From JAUILH01 sp964230215 (GTDB lineage: Bacteria > Bacteroidota > Bacteroidia > Flavobacteriales_D > JAUILH01), in assembly GCA_964230215.1 (NCBI GenBank), contig CAXRGQ010000006.1, positions 310,001 through 374,000 of the forward strand: a DNA stretch of 64,000 bases. The letters run 5' to 3'. Position numbers and translations under genes: made by a program. Below, piece by piece: positions 8,864 through 17,867 of this stretch. A model generated the notes under the pieces. The model saw only the letters and a list, made by a program, of their open reading frames with translations, had not been told where the DNA came from and searched no databases. Position 1 is the first letter of the stretch, and every line of letters begins with the position of its first letter.

Positions 8864-9762
8864 AAACAATAGTAATATTCGGAGGAACAGGCTTTATAGG
8901 AACAAACCTGGCAGAACATCTAATCAACAGAGGGAATGATATTTATGTTGTCGGCCGCAACAAGCCAAGAACCTATCACGGAGAGTTTATCCAATGGAAT
9001 GGGCATACTTCAGGCGACTGGCACAACAAGCTACCAAAACCAGATGTGATAATCAATCTTGTAGGCAAAAGTGTTGACTGCATTAAAACTCCAGACAATA
9101 TTGATGAAATTCTGAGATCACGCTGTCAATCTGTTATCTTAATTCGACAATGGCTCGACGAAATAAACCATTCACCCGAACTATGGTTACAAATGAGTAC
9201 CGCACATATTTATGGTGATAGCAGTCACATCTTAGATGATGATTGCTCAATTTTCGGCTACGGATTAGCCCCCTATGTTGGTAAACAATGGGAAAATACA
9301 TTTCTTGAGCACCTTCCGACAAACACGCGTGAAATTCGCATGAGAACAAGTTTTGTGCTAGCTAAAAATGGCGGTGCGCTTCATGATCTCAAACGCATTG
9401 TTAAATTGGGGCTTGGAGGAAAAGTAGGTTCAGGCAAGCAAGGTATTAGCTGGATTCACATAGACGATTTTTGTGAGCTAGTTTCCCTGTTTATCAATGA
9501 TAGAACTTGCAAAGGAGCATATATAATATCATCTCCAAAACCAGAGAGCAATAGATTATTTATGAACGCCTTGAGAACTAAACTAAGATATCCCATTGGA
9601 CTGCCATCGCCCGCATTTTTGGTCAAATTCGGAGCCAAATACATTTTCAAAACGGACTATACGCTAGCACTTTATGGCAGATACGTATACCCAAGCCGAT
9701 TAGTTGATGGTGGGTATAGGTTTAAATACAATACTCTAACGGATGCATTAAAGGCCTGTTAA
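8860..9762 (+). CDS. TIGR01777-type SDR epimerase-like protein
   Basis: A 300-residue extended short-chain dehydrogenase. GGTGFIG at residues 8-14 is the Rossmann dinucleotide-binding motif. INLVGKSV and the RMRTSFVLAKNGGALHDL segment match the TIGR01777/YfcH family. The C-terminal portion (LPSPAFLVKFGAKY through YGGYRF-like and DALKAC) corresponds to DUF1731. Such proteins are probable NAD(P)-dependent epimerases with unknown substrates; E. coli YfcH and plant homologues are examples. The start overlaps the upstream membrane-protein gene by 4 bases, so it is probably in the GbsR-controlled operon. It ends directly against the convergent S46 peptidase gene. Confidence 0.82.
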   Translation: MKTIVIFGGTGFIGTNLAEHLINRGNDIYVVGRNKPRTYHGEFIQWNGHTSGDWHNKLPKPDVIINLVGKSVDCIKTPDNIDEILRSRCQSVILIRQWLDEINHSPELWLQMSTAHIYGDSSHILDDDCSIFGYGLAPYVGKQWENTFLEHLPTNTREIRMRTSFVLAKNGGALHDLKRIVKLGLGGKVGSGKQGISWIHIDDFCELVSLFINDRTCKGAYIISSPKPESNRLFMNALRTKLRYPIGLPSPAFLVKFGAKYIFKTDYTLALYGRYVYPSRLVDGGYRFKYNTLTDALKAC

Positions 9763-12453
9763 CTACTTACAAGCAGACTCATAAATGTACAAGGTGCTAT
9801 TGTTGCCCAAACTTTGCGCCATTTTGAAATCAGCACAGGCTTTATCGTACTTACCAGATCTATGATAAGCTACTCCCCTGTTGTAATAAGCTTTAAAGTG
9901 TGTTGGTAATTGCTCTATTACTACATCAAAGTCCTTAGCCGCGTTTAAATACTGGTGCAATTCAACGTTAATTACCCCTCGCAGGAAACGTAAATCAGTA
10001 TTTGAGCTGTTATAGCGTAAAGCGTTGTTTAAAATCTTTAAAGCTTCCGAATCTTTGTCATTCGCAAATAACATACTCGCTTTATACCAGTTTGTTTTAG
10101 CATGTTTGTTGTCCAATTTTAGAGATGCTTCAATATCCAAATTAGCCTCTTTAACTAAACCAAGACTATCGTAGTACGCCGCTCGTTCAACCAGTAAATC
10201 AGATGTAAACTTTTTTGAAACCCCTTCTTCCGTGATGCGCTTAACTTCTGCCTTATAGCGTTCCTTTTGTTTAGCTTCTCTCCACTCTGGCGTTACCAAT
10301 TCCATTTCATCAATCAAATGCTTAGCGCCTGCGTACTTATCTACAATAAATAGCACGTAACGAATGTCTACCATAATGTTTCTGCAAATATTAGGGTCAA
10401 ACATAATGTCACTCATTGTGCTCTCCCACGAACGGTCAAAGTTTAAGCCAATTAAGTGCCCGTCACCATTTAGACAAGGCGAACCTGAATTACCGCCAGT
10501 CGTGTGATTAGACCCTGTAAAGCAAACAAACAATTCTCCATCCTGAGCATATGGCCCATAATCTCGTTTCCTTCCTAGCTCAACTAATTTTTCAGGTAAC
10601 TGAAAGTCGATATTATCTGGATCATACTTGGCTAACACCCCATCCATAGTGGTATAGTACTTATATTCCATTCCATCTCTTGGTGCACTTCCCTCAACTT
10701 TACCATACGTTAATCTAAGAGTGAAATTGGCGTCATACCAATAGGTCTTGTTTGGCATCATCTCCATCAAGCCTTTAACAAATACTTGCATTAGTTGATT
10801 CTCTGTTGGCGCCATTTCTCTGTATTTCGGCACAAGCACATTCGAATAGTAATCATCCATTGCTGCAATTAACTTAATCAAGTCATCTTTCTTTAACTTC
10901 TTTAATGTGCGTTTAGAGAACTTGTTAAGTGTAGTCTTAATATTTGTCTTATTACCGATAAGCGATTCATCATATAGTGCGTCAACGTACTCATTCAATT
11001 CCCCAGCTTTTATGACAGTTGTAGAAATTGGGAGATGAGTCGTATTTAGCTTAGGGTCAGTCAAAAATCTTGTTAATGCGCCCTTAAAGATGGCCCTATC
11101 AATGTCTTCATCATAATTCGAGAAAAAGCCATCTAGTTCAGATAAGTATTTCTCCACGTACATCTCCTCGATGACATCTGCTTCTAATGTATCATTTAAT
11201 AGATTCAGGTATTTTTTTCCATGACGAATAATCTCTGGTCCCGAATACTTGGTAAACTCGCCATATACGGCCAATTCATACATGAGCTTATCATACTCTT
11301 TATAGAAATCTTTTAATTGCTGAATCACATTACGATAAGGCTTGAATTCTTCCTTCTCGAACGCCAATTTTTGATACTCACTCTCCAGCTCCTTTTTCTT
11401 GTGCAAAGCATTATACGATTTAAGTCCTTGAATCTGGCCTATCCACTTTTTCCAAGCATTAGCTATACGTGCTTCTTTGCTTGCGTATTTCAAGAATGTC
11501 CCTTTTCTTGCCGACTTGTCTTTTTTCTGATCTACTCTTATCGCTCCGTTAATATTATCTAAAGCAATATCTCTATATGCTATGCGCTCAGGGAGCTCAG
11601 AATTGATTAAATAATCGACATGGTCACTTATTAAAAACTGTTCAGTTGAGCCCGGAAAACCATAAACCATGGTAAATTGTCCCTCTTCTCTTCTCTCCAT
11701 TGAAACAGGCAATGAATGTCTTGGTTTAAACGGCTTATTATCTTCACTGTAAGATGCTGGCTTATTGTCTTTTCCAGCATAAATTCTAAAAATCGAAAAA
11801 TCGCCTGTGTGTCTTGGCCATACCCAGTTATCCGTGTTACCTCCGAACTTACCTACATCATCAGGAGGTGTTCCTACTAGCCGAATGTCCTCAAATGTTT
11901 CCGTTACAATTACAAAGTATGAATTACCATAATTAAACGGCTTGATTACTGCTTTGTAGTGCCCTTGCTCTTCTCTTTTCTTTATTTCATTATATTTTTC
12001 GACAAACGCCTTATTCATTGCTGCGCCATCTTTCATTTCATTCACTACTGACATCAACTCATCTGTTACGTCTTCAATCTTTATTATAAAGGTGCACGTC
12101 ATACCTGGATTAGCGAGTTCATCTGCTTTTGTCATCGCCCAAAAACCATCCTCTAGATAATTATGCTCCTGCGTACTGTGAGCATTTATTGCCGAGTACC
12201 CACAATGATGATTTGTCAATATTAATCCCTGATCAGAAATTACCTCTGCCGTACATCCACCATTAAACTGAACAATGGCATCTTTTATACTGGAATGATT
12301 GATTGAATAGATATCATCGGCGGTGATTCTCATCCCCATCGTCTTCATGTCAGACTCGTTTAGGGACTGTAATAATGATGGAATCCACATTCCTTCCTCT
12401 GCTCGACCAAATGTTGACAGAAGAATACATGTAGCTAAAAGAAATTTCTTCAT
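9763..12453 (-). CDS. S46 dipeptidyl peptidase (DPP11-like specificity) with TPR tail
   Basis: An exported serine exopeptidase of family S46 (DPP7/DPP11), 896 residues from the MKK start at 12453. An in-frame ATG 30 bases upstream would add a non-signal-like leader. TNHHCGY holds the catalytic His, GDFSIFRIY the Asp, and GGNSGSP the nucleophile Ser656. Eighteen residues after the Ser is Arg674 (NFDRSWE). In Porphyromonas DPP11 the equivalent Arg673, 18 residues after Ser655, confers Asp/Glu preference at P1, whereas DPP7 has Gly. Beyond the usual length of about 720 residues the protein continues with about three TPR units (about 765-880), which is unusual. Confidence 0.9.
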   Translation of the reverse strand: MKKFLLATCILLSTFGRAEEGMWIPSLLQSLNESDMKTMGMRITADDIYSINHSSIKDAIVQFNGGCTAEVISDQGLILTNHHCGYSAINAHSTQEHNYLEDGFWAMTKADELANPGMTCTFIIKIEDVTDELMSVVNEMKDGAAMNKAFVEKYNEIKKREEQGHYKAVIKPFNYGNSYFVIVTETFEDIRLVGTPPDDVGKFGGNTDNWVWPRHTGDFSIFRIYAGKDNKPASYSEDNKPFKPRHSLPVSMERREEGQFTMVYGFPGSTEQFLISDHVDYLINSELPERIAYRDIALDNINGAIRVDQKKDKSARKGTFLKYASKEARIANAWKKWIGQIQGLKSYNALHKKKELESEYQKLAFEKEEFKPYRNVIQQLKDFYKEYDKLMYELAVYGEFTKYSGPEIIRHGKKYLNLLNDTLEADVIEEMYVEKYLSELDGFFSNYDEDIDRAIFKGALTRFLTDPKLNTTHLPISTTVIKAGELNEYVDALYDESLIGNKTNIKTTLNKFSKRTLKKLKKDDLIKLIAAMDDYYSNVLVPKYREMAPTENQLMQVFVKGLMEMMPNKTYWYDANFTLRLTYGKVEGSAPRDGMEYKYYTTMDGVLAKYDPDNIDFQLPEKLVELGRKRDYGPYAQDGELFVCFTGSNHTTGGNSGSPCLNGDGHLIGLNFDRSWESTMSDIMFDPNICRNIMVDIRYVLFIVDKYAGAKHLIDEMELVTPEWREAKQKERYKAEVKRITEEGVSKKFTSDLLVERAAYYDSLGLVKEANLDIEASLKLDNKHAKTNWYKASMLFANDKDSEALKILNNALRYNSSNTDLRFLRGVINVELHQYLNAAKDFDVVIEQLPTHFKAYYNRGVAYHRSGKYDKACADFKMAQSLGNNSTLYIYESACK

Positions 12454-12532
12454 AATTATGTAATTGAATGGTAAATCTACCAATAACCTAGAAAATATGC
12501 AGCATTTTTTCGATAGACGGTAAAAACTCTAA

Positions 12533-13132
12533 TTAATCCCTGGATATTAACTGAAGTTTCCAAAGCTCATCCTCATCTATACGCTTGTTCTTATTTCTAT
12601 CTATTATAATCGAAACATAGACGATAATATCACCATCACTGTTCTTAGTTGCATCCGGATTATCGTTTAATGGATCCAATCTCCACTCGAGATAGCAGTA
12701 ATCACCATTCGTCCCTAACTTTGTAAGGCGCCTTTCTTCTTCGTTATCGTAGTATAAATAATGGTGTCCATAGTCAACAAGCATTAGTTCTGGATTATTA
12801 CCGTCCCTCATAGCCAATCCAGATCCTGGCGAAAAACACTCAATGTCCTCCATGTTTTTACCAATCTTAATCGAATTAAACACATCTATATTCTGAGTGG
12901 TGTTTACTTGAACAGAGTGAAAAACGTCATTCTTATCGCGATACGGCTTTTGAAGAAATACCATGGCGAACGGCTCATTGTGGATCTGGATAGTGTTAGC
13001 ACCGTTATGCAATTTCCATATCTGACTACCTTGTATTAAATCTATGTTTTTTAAATCCTGTTGTAAATCGTTTTTCAGGCTTGCACAAGAACCAAGTATA
13101 CAGATACTTATAAAACACGTTAACAATCTCAT
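12533..13132 (-). CDS. Hypothetical lipoprotein
   Basis: A 199-residue predicted lipoprotein: signal peptide MRLLTCFISICILGSC with a lipobox (LGSC), so lipidation at Cys16. The mature part is beta-rich with no recognised family. Near the C-terminus, DRNKNKRIDEDELW resembles a single EF-hand/dockerin-like calcium loop (D-x-N-x-N-x-x-I-D-x-x-E), so calcium binding is possible but unproven. It is transcribed on the same strand as the S46 peptidase gene and upstream of it, with 79 bases between. The adjacent TonB-receptor gene diverges from it. Confidence 0.6.
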   Translation of the reverse strand: MRLLTCFISICILGSCASLKNDLQQDLKNIDLIQGSQIWKLHNGANTIQIHNEPFAMVFLQKPYRDKNDVFHSVQVNTTQNIDVFNSIKIGKNMEDIECFSPGSGLAMRDGNNPELMLVDYGHHYLYYDNEEERRLTKLGTNGDYCYLEWRLDPLNDNPDATKNSDGDIIVYVSIIIDRNKNKRIDEDELWKLQLISRD

Positions 13133-13246
13133 GCAACAAATATAAGACAGATTTAATCTAGAATTTGCCGTTGCAAGCAGCTAATTATTTGCCGTTAATG
13201 CAACTTTTGTAGATTTTCGTGTCTCAATAGTAAAATAGAATTACCG

Positions 13247-15571
13247 ATGAGAAATTTATTGCTATTAGTTGTGTTGTTGGCGTCTTTTATGTGTGAAGGA
13301 CAAGAGAGTGGAATTAAACAAACACTAAGAGGAACTGTTCTAGATCAGGAACTCGAAACACCCATAATTGGGGCACGAGTATTCTTATTTACACCAGAGA
13401 GCGACACACTAAAGGCTATGACTGATTACGACGGTACATTTGCGTTTAGGTCAATAAACATTGGTAGATATAAACTTGCTGTATCAATGATTGGTTATGA
13501 ACCACGCATTATTCCAGACATAATTTTAAATTCGGGTAAGGAACAGGTACTCAACGTAACGCTTCAAGAAAGCACTACCAGCATTGATGAGTTAGTAATA
13601 AAAGGTAATGAGGGTCATGAGGTTGAAAATGAATTGGCAACGGTAAGTGCGAGATCTTTTTCAGTAGAAGAAGCCAATAGATATGCAGGCGGTTTTAGCG
13701 ACCCTGCCAGGATAGCGCAATCATTTGCGGGTGTGGCATCAAATGATGATAGCAGTAATGAAATTGTGATCAGGGGTAATTCACCAAGAGGTGTCCTATG
13801 GAGATTGGAGGGCGTTGAAATTCCCAATCCTAATCACTTTTCTGATCAAGGAGCATCTGGTGGTGCAATTTCAATGCTTAATAGTAACATGATGGCAAAT
13901 TCTGACTTCTACACAGGAGCCTTTCCTTCGGATTATGGGAATGCCTTATCTGGTGTGTTTGATATACGTTTAAGAAAAGGGAATAATGAGACGCGTGAGT
14001 ATTCTTTGGGCGCAGGTGTTCTTGGGCTTGACGCCACGCTAGAGGGCCCATTTAAAAAGGGCTATCAAGGATCATATCTTGTAAATTATAGGTATTCAAC
14101 TCTTAAGCTTCTAAACGCTATGGGAGTGGATATAGCTGGTGATGCCTTACCGATATTTCAAGACTTGGCTTTCAATTTTAATCTACCAACAAAATCCGCA
14201 GGCAACTTTACAATCTTCGGATTAGGAGGTATAAGTTTAATCGAAGAAGAGTACGATGACTATAAAAATAACTTTAAGGTGAGTATGGGAGTTGGAGGCA
14301 TTACGCATTCTATCATGCTAGGGAAAAAGACGGTACTGAAAAGCGTTATCAGCCCATCCATCACAATTAATAACTACTCTGATCAGGAACTGGACTCATT
14401 GGGGAACTTTTATGATGATTGGAATAGAGATATTACAAATTTGGGGTTGATTGGTGCGAGTCATTTAACGCATAAGGTGTCATCTCATCACACACTAAAA
14501 ACAGGTGTTAAAGCAAATAGAATTGCATTTGATATGTTCTTTGATAACATAAATGAAGACACGTGGCAACGCGAAACGTATTTGGAATCCAGTGGTCACA
14601 CATGGTTAATTCAGTCGTATGTTGCCTGGAAATGGAGACTAAATGAGAGATTAACCTTTAATTCAGGTTTACACTATACTCATTTTGCATTAAACGGTTA
14701 TCAGACCATTGAACCGAGAGCTGGAATGAGATGGCAAGTTTCACCTGGTCATTTTATCAATGCTGGATTTGGAATTCATTCTAGACGCGAAGACTTAAGC
14801 TTATACTTTGGTGAGCAGACATTGCAAGACGGAACAAAAGTGCAAGCAAATAAAGGACTGGAGTTCGCCAAAGCTCAGCATTACGTCCTTGGATACGAAA
14901 CCATGATAGGCAAGAATTTCAATGTCAAATCAGAAGTGTACTATCAGAATCTTTACAACGTACCAATTATTGATGATCCAAATTCCTATTTATCTGCGCT
15001 TAATTTCGGGAGCGCATTCACCACCGATTCCTTATCTAATAAGGGAACGGGAACAAATTACGGAATCGAGTTAACTGTAGAGCGTTACCTAGCAAATTCC
15101 TATTTCTTTATGGTAACATCTTCTCTATTTGATTCAAAGTATGTTGCAGGAGACGGTATAGAGAGAAACACCCGATACAATGGAAATTATGCGTTTAGCT
15201 TTTCAGCTGGTAAGGAGTTTTATCTAGGTAAAAACAAAAACAACACGCTTATGTTTAGTATGAGAGGTACGTGGGCTGGCGGAAGAAGGACCACTCCTAT
15301 ACTCTTGGATGAAAGTATTGCAGCTGGTTATGAAATTCGTGATGAGACCAGAGTATTTGAAGCAAAAAATGCTGATTACCTGCGACTTGATTTTAAATGT
15401 AGCTATAGTACTAACAAAAAGAAGAGTACACGAATAGTCAAATTAGATATTCAAAACACCACAAACAGAGGAAATGTATTTAGTCAATACTTTGATGCTG
15501 AATCTGGAGAGATACAGACTTCCACTCAATTAGGCTTGGTACCTGTGCTTAGTTATCAGATTATTTTCTAG
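13247..15571 (+). CDS. TonB-dependent outer-membrane receptor
   Basis: A 774-residue outer-membrane protein. A signal peptide (about 1-19) is followed by a CarboxypepD_reg-like domain (about 25-110; LRGTVLDQELETPIIGARVFL is its characteristic opening), a plug domain (about 135-235, with EIVIRGNSPRGVLWRLEGVEIPNP as the plug core), and a long beta-barrel ending in the aromatic SYQIIF, typical of BAM substrates. It differs from SusC in size and lacks a SusD partner, so it probably imports a metal chelate, peptide or other small substrate rather than a polysaccharide. It stands alone, with the next gene 72 bases downstream. Confidence 0.88.
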   Translation: MRNLLLLVVLLASFMCEGQESGIKQTLRGTVLDQELETPIIGARVFLFTPESDTLKAMTDYDGTFAFRSINIGRYKLAVSMIGYEPRIIPDIILNSGKEQVLNVTLQESTTSIDELVIKGNEGHEVENELATVSARSFSVEEANRYAGGFSDPARIAQSFAGVASNDDSSNEIVIRGNSPRGVLWRLEGVEIPNPNHFSDQGASGGAISMLNSNMMANSDFYTGAFPSDYGNALSGVFDIRLRKGNNETREYSLGAGVLGLDATLEGPFKKGYQGSYLVNYRYSTLKLLNAMGVDIAGDALPIFQDLAFNFNLPTKSAGNFTIFGLGGISLIEEEYDDYKNNFKVSMGVGGITHSIMLGKKTVLKSVISPSITINNYSDQELDSLGNFYDDWNRDITNLGLIGASHLTHKVSSHHTLKTGVKANRIAFDMFFDNINEDTWQRETYLESSGHTWLIQSYVAWKWRLNERLTFNSGLHYTHFALNGYQTIEPRAGMRWQVSPGHFINAGFGIHSRREDLSLYFGEQTLQDGTKVQANKGLEFAKAQHYVLGYETMIGKNFNVKSEVYYQNLYNVPIIDDPNSYLSALNFGSAFTTDSLSNKGTGTNYGIELTVERYLANSYFFMVTSSLFDSKYVAGDGIERNTRYNGNYAFSFSAGKEFYLGKNKNNTLMFSMRGTWAGGRRTTPILLDESIAAGYEIRDETRVFEAKNADYLRLDFKCSYSTNKKKSTRIVKLDIQNTTNRGNVFSQYFDAESGEIQTSTQLGLVPVLSYQIIF

Positions 15572-15643
15572 TGTACATTTAAAGTCTATTGCCTCTATTT
15601 TTCGAAGGATAGATTCACCTAGAATAACTATTTTAGCCGCCAC

Positions 15644-16318
15644 ATGTTATCCGACAAATTCATCCAAGACGTCCTACAATGGGACACAATAAACTGGGCA
15701 GCCGCTCTGAAGTTTTGGAACGAAGACCTGTCCGATAAATCTGGCACCGCGCTTGAACTAGGAAGTAATCAAGGAGGTCTTTCCTTGTGGCTTGAAAAAT
15801 CTGGGTTTGATGTAATATGTTCTGATTTAGAGTCACCTAAAGAATCTACTCATAAACTTCATAGTTCATATCAAGTAAATAAGATCACATACGCTGCCGT
15901 TGATGCATTAGACATACAATTCGAAAATCATTTTGATGTGATATGCTTTAAGTCAATACTAGGTGGTATTGCCCGGAATGACAATGATGAGAACAGAGTT
16001 AAGTGTGTTGCTAACATACATAAGGCACTAAAACCGGGTGGCACGCTATATTTTGCTGAGAATCTTAAAGCATCAAGATTACACATGTTCTTTAGACGTA
16101 AATTCATTAAGAACAATAGCTGGAATTACCTTAAATACAATGAGATAAACGAACTGTTTAGAGAGTATTCAGAAATTCATTTCGATACCGTTGGATTTTT
16201 TGGGGCATTTGGAAGAAATGAAACACAGCGTAGAATTCTAGGTAAGATAGATAAAGGGATAAAACTTCTAATACCGAAAAGTAAACGTTATATAGTTTAT
16301 GGTTATGCCCGAAAATAG
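15644..16318 (+). CDS. Class I SAM-dependent methyltransferase
   Basis: A 224-residue methyltransferase. ALELGSNQGGLSLWL (about 37-51) is motif I for SAM binding. DVICSDLE is the acidic end of strand 2, DVICFKSILGGIARND is the motif IV region, and LKPGGTLYFAENL is the post-motif strand. The C-terminal part (RKFIKNNSWNYLKYNEINELF) resembles methyltransferases near glycan biosynthesis genes. The substrate is unknown. Its 3' end overlaps the following FAD oxidoreductase gene by about 20 bases, so the two are probably translated together and may act on the same molecule. Confidence 0.8.
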   Translation: MLSDKFIQDVLQWDTINWAAALKFWNEDLSDKSGTALELGSNQGGLSLWLEKSGFDVICSDLESPKESTHKLHSSYQVNKITYAAVDALDIQFENHFDVICFKSILGGIARNDNDENRVKCVANIHKALKPGGTLYFAENLKASRLHMFFRRKFIKNNSWNYLKYNEINELFREYSEIHFDTVGFFGAFGRNETQRRILGKIDKGIKLLIPKSKRYIVYGYARK

Positions 16319-17405
16319 CAAGATAGAGGATATAGCCATTTACGATTGCGTGCTAATTGGAGCAGGTCCGGTAAATATTATTGAGGCGGCATACCTTATT
16401 AAGCAAGGAAAAAAAGTGCTCATTATTGAAGAACGTGATAAACCTGCAGGCGCTTGGTCCACCATTCAGTATGATAATTTACCAGAAATAGAAATAGGCT
16501 GTCATATATGGGATGTGCACGAAGGGAGTTATGAGTTTTTAAAAGAGTTATTAGACCTTGATTTGGTTCGTTTATCTCCTCAACCCAGAATCAGAAAGTT
16601 TGGGATACGGTGGATTTATGATTGGAAAATGAATGCCATCACTGCAAAACGCTTTATTAGGCTTGCATTTAGACTGCAATTTGGTCAGATTCGTAAAGAT
16701 GTGCATCTGCCAGCAAATAGATTTGCCCTACTCCCAAAAAAGTACATGTATCCAAAACACGGCGCGTTTGAGGTTAAAAGTGGCATTGAAAAACTAATAA
16801 AAGACTATTCAATTCCAATCGATTATAACACAAGAGCGCTCACTCTTAATGTTGACAAGGAAATTATTATTGAAACATCTAGCACAAACTATAAAGCAGA
16901 GAACTTGGTGATTTCCAGTTTAAGTCATTTTAAAGAAATCAAGGTAGCGGGCACGGAGCTGAAAGCAAACTACAGACGATTAGAATACATTCACGTTCAC
17001 CTCTTATTGGATAAAAAACTTTCTAAAAAGATCAGCTACGATAGAATCATGGGGCATGCAATGATTCACCGCATTAGCGATATGAGCTCTCAAGTTGCTG
17101 ATAAAATTGAAAGTCATCAGGCATTAGTCTGCGTTGGCGTATTTCAACATGCATTCCACCAAATAGATAAAGAACAATTAGCCCCTACTCTTCTCAGGGA
17201 ACTTAAAACATTAAGTTATGTCCCCAATGAAACGCAAGTCTTGGCATCAGGCCATAATATCTTTGAGGCAGCGTATTCTAATCATAATGAGATGGCTGAA
17301 CTAATCAAAAGAAGTGATGAGCGAATTCGCCTTCTACAATCCACCAATTTCATATTCGGCATACACGCCCAACTTGAGCGCTGGCAGGTTCTTCTGAATA
17401 AGTAA
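16299..17405 (+). CDS. FAD/NAD(P)-binding oxidoreductase
   Basis: A 368-residue flavoprotein-like protein. DCVLIGAGPVNIIEAAYLIKQ is the N-terminal dinucleotide fold (GxGxxx variant), with LIIEERDKPAGAWS as the second strand. The central part contains KYMYPKHGAFEVKSGIEKLI, which resembles the substrate-domain entry of amine oxidase, UDP-galactopyranose mutase and desaturase-type proteins. Two in-frame starts (16299 and 16305) lie inside the upstream methyltransferase gene. The reaction cannot be assigned. Coupling to the methyltransferase suggests modification of a shared small molecule or glycan. Confidence 0.7.
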   Translation: MVMPENSKIEDIAIYDCVLIGAGPVNIIEAAYLIKQGKKVLIIEERDKPAGAWSTIQYDNLPEIEIGCHIWDVHEGSYEFLKELLDLDLVRLSPQPRIRKFGIRWIYDWKMNAITAKRFIRLAFRLQFGQIRKDVHLPANRFALLPKKYMYPKHGAFEVKSGIEKLIKDYSIPIDYNTRALTLNVDKEIIIETSSTNYKAENLVISSLSHFKEIKVAGTELKANYRRLEYIHVHLLLDKKLSKKISYDRIMGHAMIHRISDMSSQVADKIESHQALVCVGVFQHAFHQIDKEQLAPTLLRELKTLSYVPNETQVLASGHNIFEAAYSNHNEMAELIKRSDERIRLLQSTNFIFGIHAQLERWQVLLNK

Positions 17406-17441
17406 TTATTCACTCAACACAAACTACCGTTTAATCAATAA

Positions 17442-17497
17442 AACTAACTTTTTAGTTATTTAACTAATTTTTTAGTTGGTTAACTAAGTTTTTAGTT
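17442..17497. promoter_or_regulatory. Three phased operators before the BlaI-like gene
   Basis: Three copies of the dyad AACTA-N6-TAGTT at 17442-17457, 17462-17477 and 17482-17497, repeating exactly every 20 bases (about two helical turns). The last copy ends 13 bases before the ATG at 17511. Binding by the BlaI-like product is inferred, as expected for autorepression in this family. Confidence 0.65.
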
Positions 17498-17510
17498 ATA
17501 TGTTTGTGAT

Positions 17511-17867
17511 ATGAAAGATTTAACTAGTGCAGAAGAACAGATAATGCATGTCTTATGGGAGTTAAACGAAGGCGTTGTACGAGACGTAATCGATCAGCTA
17601 CCAGAACCTAAGCCAGCTTATAATACAGTGTCTACCATAATCCGCATTTTAGAAAAAAAAGGCGTGGTAGATCACAAGGCGATTGGTAAGACCCATATTT
17701 ATTTTCCTATTCTTCAAAAAGAAGAGTATATGGCATCTCAGACTAAAGGATTGCTTAAACGTTTTTTCGACAACAACCCTAAACAGCTCCTCTCCTACTT
17801 TGCCGAACAGGAGGATATTAGCCTGAAGGATTTGAATGAAATTATGGATTTATTAAAGAAGAAATAA
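17511..17867 (+). CDS. BlaI/MecI/CopY-family repressor
   Basis: A 118-residue winged-helix repressor of the BlaI/MecI/CopY family. LTSAEEQIMHVLWELNEG opens the domain, and EPKPAYNTVSTIIRILEKKGVV is the recognition helix and following region characteristic of the family. GKTHIYFPILQKEEYMA leads to the C-terminal dimerisation and protease-sensitive segment. In the classical system a BlaR-type membrane sensor triggers repressor cleavage. Here the partner gene follows with its ATG overlapping the stop (TAATG). Three 20-base-phased palindromes precede the gene and are probably its operators. Confidence 0.92.
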   Translation: MKDLTSAEEQIMHVLWELNEGVVRDVIDQLPEPKPAYNTVSTIIRILEKKGVVDHKAIGKTHIYFPILQKEEYMASQTKGLLKRFFDNNPKQLLSYFAEQEDISLKDLNEIMDLLKKK

